Below, one piece after another: positions 60,677 to 64,000 of a stretch of 64,000 nt of DNA. How positions within the stretch are numbered: position 1 is the first letter of the stretch; the number at the start of each line of letters is the position of its first letter. Under the pieces are notes generated by a model that had not been told where the DNA came from, did not search any database, and saw nothing but the letters and a program-made list of their open reading frames with translations. A program made the translations under genes and the position numbers. The DNA comes from Pseudomonas gingeri (GTDB taxonomy: Bacteria > Pseudomonadota > Gammaproteobacteria > Pseudomonadales > Pseudomonadaceae). Where the stretch lies: assembly GCF_013386115.1 (NCBI RefSeq), contig NZ_JACAOR010000008.1, forward strand, positions 1-64,000, given 5' to 3'.

Positions 60677-63600
60677 TCAGCCTCCTTCGCCCTGGCGCTT
60701 GAGGCTGGCCAGGACGGCAAATACATCGTCGCCATCGACGCGGCCACGGTCGAGCTGGATCAGGCTCCAGTCGCCGTTGTCGCCGAGATTTTCCAGCGCC
60801 TCGTCCGTTCCGGTGTAGCCCCAGAGGGCACTGTAGTTGCTGGCGCGATAGCGTCGCGGGAAATGTTCCTGCAGCTCCCGGAGCGTTGCGTCGGCGGCGG
60901 CCAGTTGCTGCACATGGGCCTTGAGCCCGCTGGCGCCACAGAACTCGCTCAATGCCGGGCTTGACGCCGGTACATACAACAGCAGCGTGCCCTGCTCCGG
61001 ATCGCCGATGACCAGGATGTCATCGGCCGGATAGCCGTTGATACTCAAACGGTGCACCAGCACCTGGCGCGGCCCCTGGCTCGACGGCTCGCGTTCGTGG
61101 CGTGGCAGCAGTTGCAGGAGCATCTGGCCGGCGGTGTCCGAATACCGGCCTTGCAGCCGGGCGCGCTGTACCTCCAGGCGATATTGCGCCCGCAGAAAGT
61201 CGCCATAGCACTGCTCGTTGCGGGGCTGGCCGGCAGCGGGGTGGGCGCTCCAGAAACCCGCCGAACGCCCGCCGAACTTGCGGTACTGCTCGTCCAGGTG
61301 GCGCGTCAGCGCGGCCAGTGTCTCGACCGCCTGCCTGACTTTCTCGCGCTGGGGGCTGGAGGCGATCAACAGCATTTCAGCGGTCACGGGGATCTGGTAC
61401 AGCTCGTCGCCGTGGTCCTCGCCGTTCGTGGGAATGGCGGCGAAGTCGCCGTCGGCGGGCCGATAATAGATGCCCCGGCCCGGCCAGTCGGGTGCCGACA
61501 GGTCTTCGACAGGTACCGGGGCGGTCAGTCGCTGCAAGCCCTGCAGGGCTTGCAGGCGTTGCTCCAGCTCATTCACATCCTCATGGTCGCGCGCGCTCAG
61601 TGTCGCCAGCGTGTAGCGGCCGCCGGCCAGGTCCAGCCGGTAGGCCTCGTCGAGCTTGTTGACCAGATACAGGGTCTCCTTGTCCTGCACCCGCACCACG
61701 ACGCCCCCCACCGTCAGCCGGCCGGGCTCGAGGCGGATATCGTCCGGGCGACTCAACTGATCGGTGTGCAGCACCCAGGTGGAGGGGCGCGATGTGGCGC
61801 AACTGGACAGATCGAGGGTCGTGCCGTCGCTCAGGTAAATGTCATATTGGCTGCCCTGGCCTTCGATGGCATGGCTCAGGTAACGACCGCCTTCGCCGGG
61901 ATCGTCCATGATCAGCATCGGCGCCGCCAGGCCGAGGCTGACCCGGATACGCGTGGCGTGGTAGCGCGGCTCCAGCTGTTCGACGATCTTCTGGAACACC
62001 GCGACCCACTTGGCCTCGATGAACTTGCCCCGGGTCTTCTGTTCGAGGGCCTTGAACAGCTGCAGCTCGGCGTCATTGCGCTGGGTCGCGCCCAGCAGCC
62101 AGCCGTATTGCGGCAGATAGGTGTGCTCGGGCGTGATCGGCAGATGCAGGAAGCGGGCACTGTCGGAAACCGGCAACGGCATTTCTCCGGGAAGCCCCAG
62201 GACCAGGCCGACATCGATGGCCTGGCGCTCGTCGAGGATCACCCGCGGATCGCCCGAACGCGAAGTGTCCACGGCATAGATCTTCGGGCTGCCCAGGTGG
62301 ACCCGGCCATTGCGCTGATCCACATGGCTCACCACCACCGGACCGTCCAGGCGCAGCCCGTGGCTGTGCGGATCCTCGACATAACCGTTGCGATAGGCCT
62401 GGATCTCCCGGTTGAATTGCTCGCCCGTGGCGAGGACCTTGTGGGCCTTGGCAAAGAACACCGCCACCAGGCTGCTGGCGCCCAGGCCCAGGCCGGCCAG
62501 CGGTATCGACAGCGGCCCGAGGAACTCGGCACCCTCGGCGAACCCGGCCAGCACCGTGCCCAACGCGAGGCTATCGAGCCCGACATGGGTGCCGTAGGTG
62601 GCTGTTTCCTCGGCGCTCTCGGCATGGGCCAGCAGGTAGCTGTCGACCCCCAGGCTGGCGAGGACCAGCAAGGCATTGCCGGCGGCCAGCAGTCCGCCCA
62701 GGGTCAGGGTCTTGCCGGCCAGGCTGATCCCCTGGCCGGCCTTGTCCAGCAGGCGGATGCTTTCGGCGCCCAGGTGTCCGGCGTCCTTCAGGCCGAGGTA
62801 AAGCGCCTGGGCGAGCAGTGCGCCCTCGTTGGCGATGCCCATCACCACCAGGGCCAGTTGCGTGTAGAACTGCACCTGGACCGCGCGGGTCAGGTCCGCC
62901 GACAGGGCATGAGGCTTGCCGCTGCCGAGCAGCAACAGGGCGAAGCCGGTATTCAGGCTGTTCAGGCCATCGAGCTGGGCAAGGGCATGGACCACCTCGT
63001 GATGGGTGACGCCCGGGCGCGGCAGCAGTTGGCCCTCCCGGAACTGGAAGTGCTGGTGGAGGGTGTCCACGCTGCTGCGGATACGGTTCGAGAGTGCGGC
63101 CAGTGCGCTGGTTTTCGCCAGTGCCAACTGCCGGCGTGGGGCGCCGTCCGCGTCGATCAGTTCCAGGGTGTAGCCAGCGGTCGTGGATTGCAGGCTGTGC
63201 AGGTCGGGGACCCGGCCGGACACCGTCGTATCGGCGGCGAGCCGTTGCCACTCCTGTTGCGCGGCCTGGCCCAGCGTGGCGAACGCCTCGCGTTGCGTGC
63301 GCGATTGTTCGGCGATGGCCGGATAGGACCGGCGCCTGTCGCCCCCGAGGCCGGGGGTGTCGATAAGCTGCCAGGAACCATCGGGACGCAGTTGCACCTC
63401 ATAGGTCGGACGCCGGAAACCTTCGATGGCATGGATGATCCGCACGCGATTGCCGAAGGCGCGGACTTCGTAGCGCAGGCCGTCATGGCGGATGTAGGTC
63501 CTGCCGTTTGCCGCATGATACAGGCCGCGCGCATCCGGTCCCGACAGCTGCGCCGTCGATCTGCCGTGTACCTCGTATCCCCTCAGGTAAGTCGGTTGCG

Positions 63601-64000
63601 AGCCCGTCGACGGACCTGCCTGCCGTGTGTTCGGCAGTGGCGCGTTCAATGCCCTGTCCAGTTGGGCCAGGCTGCTCAGGGTTTCCCGTGGAGAGGCCAG
63701 TGCATGGCGAACCCTGGCATTGTCATGGGTGGCGCTGGTCAGTTGGGTCCACATCTTTTCGACTACGCGGTTCGATCGTTGCCTGAGCATGCTGAACAGT
63801 CCGGGCGTATCGAGCAGCAGGTTGAGCCTGGCATTCGCGAGAGGGGCCGAGTGGAATTGATGTGGGGTCCAGGCGATGGGGTCGGCCCTGAAGGGGAAAA
63901 GCAGTGGGGCGATGTCCTGGAAGCCCATTTGCCTGGCCAGCCCCAGCAGTTCCTGTTGATGTTCGAGGAGTCGCGACAGCACCTCGTCCGTCAGCGGCCT
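60677..64000 (-). CDS. Large TcdA/TcdB-pore-domain toxin, C-terminal part, continues past the window
   Basis: About 1,107 codons are visible and the frame is open to the window end, so the N-terminus lies beyond it. Residues roughly 340-515 (counted from the first GTG at 63982) match the hydrophobic TcdA/TcdB pore region, with TYGTHVGLDS and later RVHLGSPKIYAVD. HEVVH, an HExxH motif, lies just before it (about 63000). The end contains a DUF6543-like LLLYVPASSPALSEF stretch. Proteins of this build in Pseudomonas (MCF/FitD relatives) are insecticidal or membrane-targeting toxins. Visible enzyme function is uncertain. Convergent with pagL. Confidence 0.85.
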   Translation of the reverse strand, partial: RPLTDEVLSRLLEHQQELLGLARQMGFQDIAPLLFPFRADPIAWTPHQFHSAPLANARLNLLLDTPGLFSMLRQRSNRVVEKMWTQLTSATHDNARVRHALASPRETLSSLAQLDRALNAPLPNTRQAGPSTGSQPTYLRGYEVHGRSTAQLSGPDARGLYHAANGRTYIRHDGLRYEVRAFGNRVRIIHAIEGFRRPTYEVQLRPDGSWQLIDTPGLGGDRRRSYPAIAEQSRTQREAFATLGQAAQQEWQRLAADTTVSGRVPDLHSLQSTTAGYTLELIDADGAPRRQLALAKTSALAALSNRIRSSVDTLHQHFQFREGQLLPRPGVTHHEVVHALAQLDGLNSLNTGFALLLLGSGKPHALSADLTRAVQVQFYTQLALVVMGIANEGALLAQALYLGLKDAGHLGAESIRLLDKAGQGISLAGKTLTLGGLLAAGNALLVLASLGVDSYLLAHAESAEETATYGTHVGLDSLALGTVLAGFAEGAEFLGPLSIPLAGLGLGASSLVAVFFAKAHKVLATGEQFNREIQAYRNGYVEDPHSHGLRLDGPVVVSHVDQRNGRVHLGSPKIYAVDTSRSGDPRVILDERQAIDVGLVLGLPGEMPLPVSDSARFLHLPITPEHTYLPQYGWLLGATQRNDAELQLFKALEQKTRGKFIEAKWVAVFQKIVEQLEPRYHATRIRVSLGLAAPMLIMDDPGEGGRYLSHAIEGQGSQYDIYLSDGTTLDLSSCATSRPSTWVLHTDQLSRPDDIRLEPGRLTVGGVVVRVQDKETLYLVNKLDEAYRLDLAGGRYTLATLSARDHEDVNELEQRLQALQGLQRLTAPVPVEDLSAPDWPGRGIYYRPADGDFAAIPTNGEDHGDELYQIPVTAEMLLIASSPQREKVRQAVETLAALTRHLDEQYRKFGGRSAGFWSAHPAAGQPRNEQCYGDFLRAQYRLEVQRARLQGRYSDTAGQMLLQLLPRHEREPSSQGPRQVLVHRLSINGYPADDILVIGDPEQGTLLLYVPASSPALSEFCGASGLKAHVQQLAAADATLRELQEHFPRRYRASNYSALWGYTGTDEALENLGDNGDWSLIQLDRGRVDGDDVFAVLASLKRQGEGG

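Noticed and set aside
1..64000. CRISPR arrays, insertion sequences, integrases or phage genes
   Set aside because: I saw no regular long repeat-spacer pattern, no transposase or integrase and no phage structural gene; the only dispersed repeats are REP-type palindromes and the 106-bp element.

Overview
This is a G+C-rich window from a Pseudomonas, most likely of the P. fluorescens complex. The evidence is gene content and order, REP/REPIN-type palindromes between genes (TGTGGGAGC... arms facing ...GCTCCCACA), and close family matches to known Pseudomonas genes. Two stretches follow P. aeruginosa PAO1 gene order as I remember it: pqiA-pqiA-MCE, mksFEB, a TonB-like gene, rimI and can at 0.1-10.8 kb; and ychF, pth, rplY, prs, tRNA-Gln, ispE, lolB, lbcA, hemA, prfA, prmC, moeB, murI, pagL at 48.2-60.7 kb. 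In PAO1 these blocks lie close together. Here about 37 kb of mostly accessory genes separates can from ychF.

Left block (0.1-10.8 kb): an envelope lipid-transport operon (a split LetA-like pair plus a six-domain MCE protein) converges on the condensin operon mksF-mksE-mksB, which has no mksG beside it. A TonB-like gene of unknown role, rimI and a beta-carbonic anhydrase follow.

Middle (10.8-48.2 kb): a cysteine-containing secreted protein; an HscC/J-protein chaperone pair; a Tat-exported phosphoesterase; a short-chain fatty acid permease; MFS carriers; an amino-sugar-like operon (APC permease, ROK kinase, NagB-II deaminase) with a divergent ROK repressor and a visible operator; a PPP phosphatase; a BdlA-like PAS chemoreceptor; a RidA protein; a toxin-antitoxin pair with its operator; a DyP peroxidase; a second-type Ddl ligase beside a PgeF/LACC1 paralogue; a His-tailed DMT permease; a tautomerase/aldo-keto reductase/TetR cluster; an MFS carrier with a LysR regulator; tRNA-Met; two transmembrane chemoreceptors; a fosmidomycin-type MFS carrier; and a Fic/wHTH protein divergent from a DUF3592/unknown gene pair.

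Right block (48.2-64 kb): conserved genes for translation (ychF, pth, rplY, tRNA-Gln, prfA, prmC), nucleotide and isoprenoid precursors (prs, ispE), envelope (lolB, lbcA, murI, pagL) and heme (hemA). The window ends inside a very large TcdA/TcdB-pore toxin gene.

The most unusual signals are: an eight-unit, 10-bp phased repeat array upstream of a Fic protein whose catalytic His is replaced by Gln; the APC/ROK/NagB-II locus that lacks nagA and has a ROK kinase without the family zinc motif; perfect palindromes at the toxin-antitoxin and chemoreceptor promoters; a 16-bp direct repeat in the lbcA-hemA promoter region; and the edge toxin with an HExxH motif just before its pore domain.
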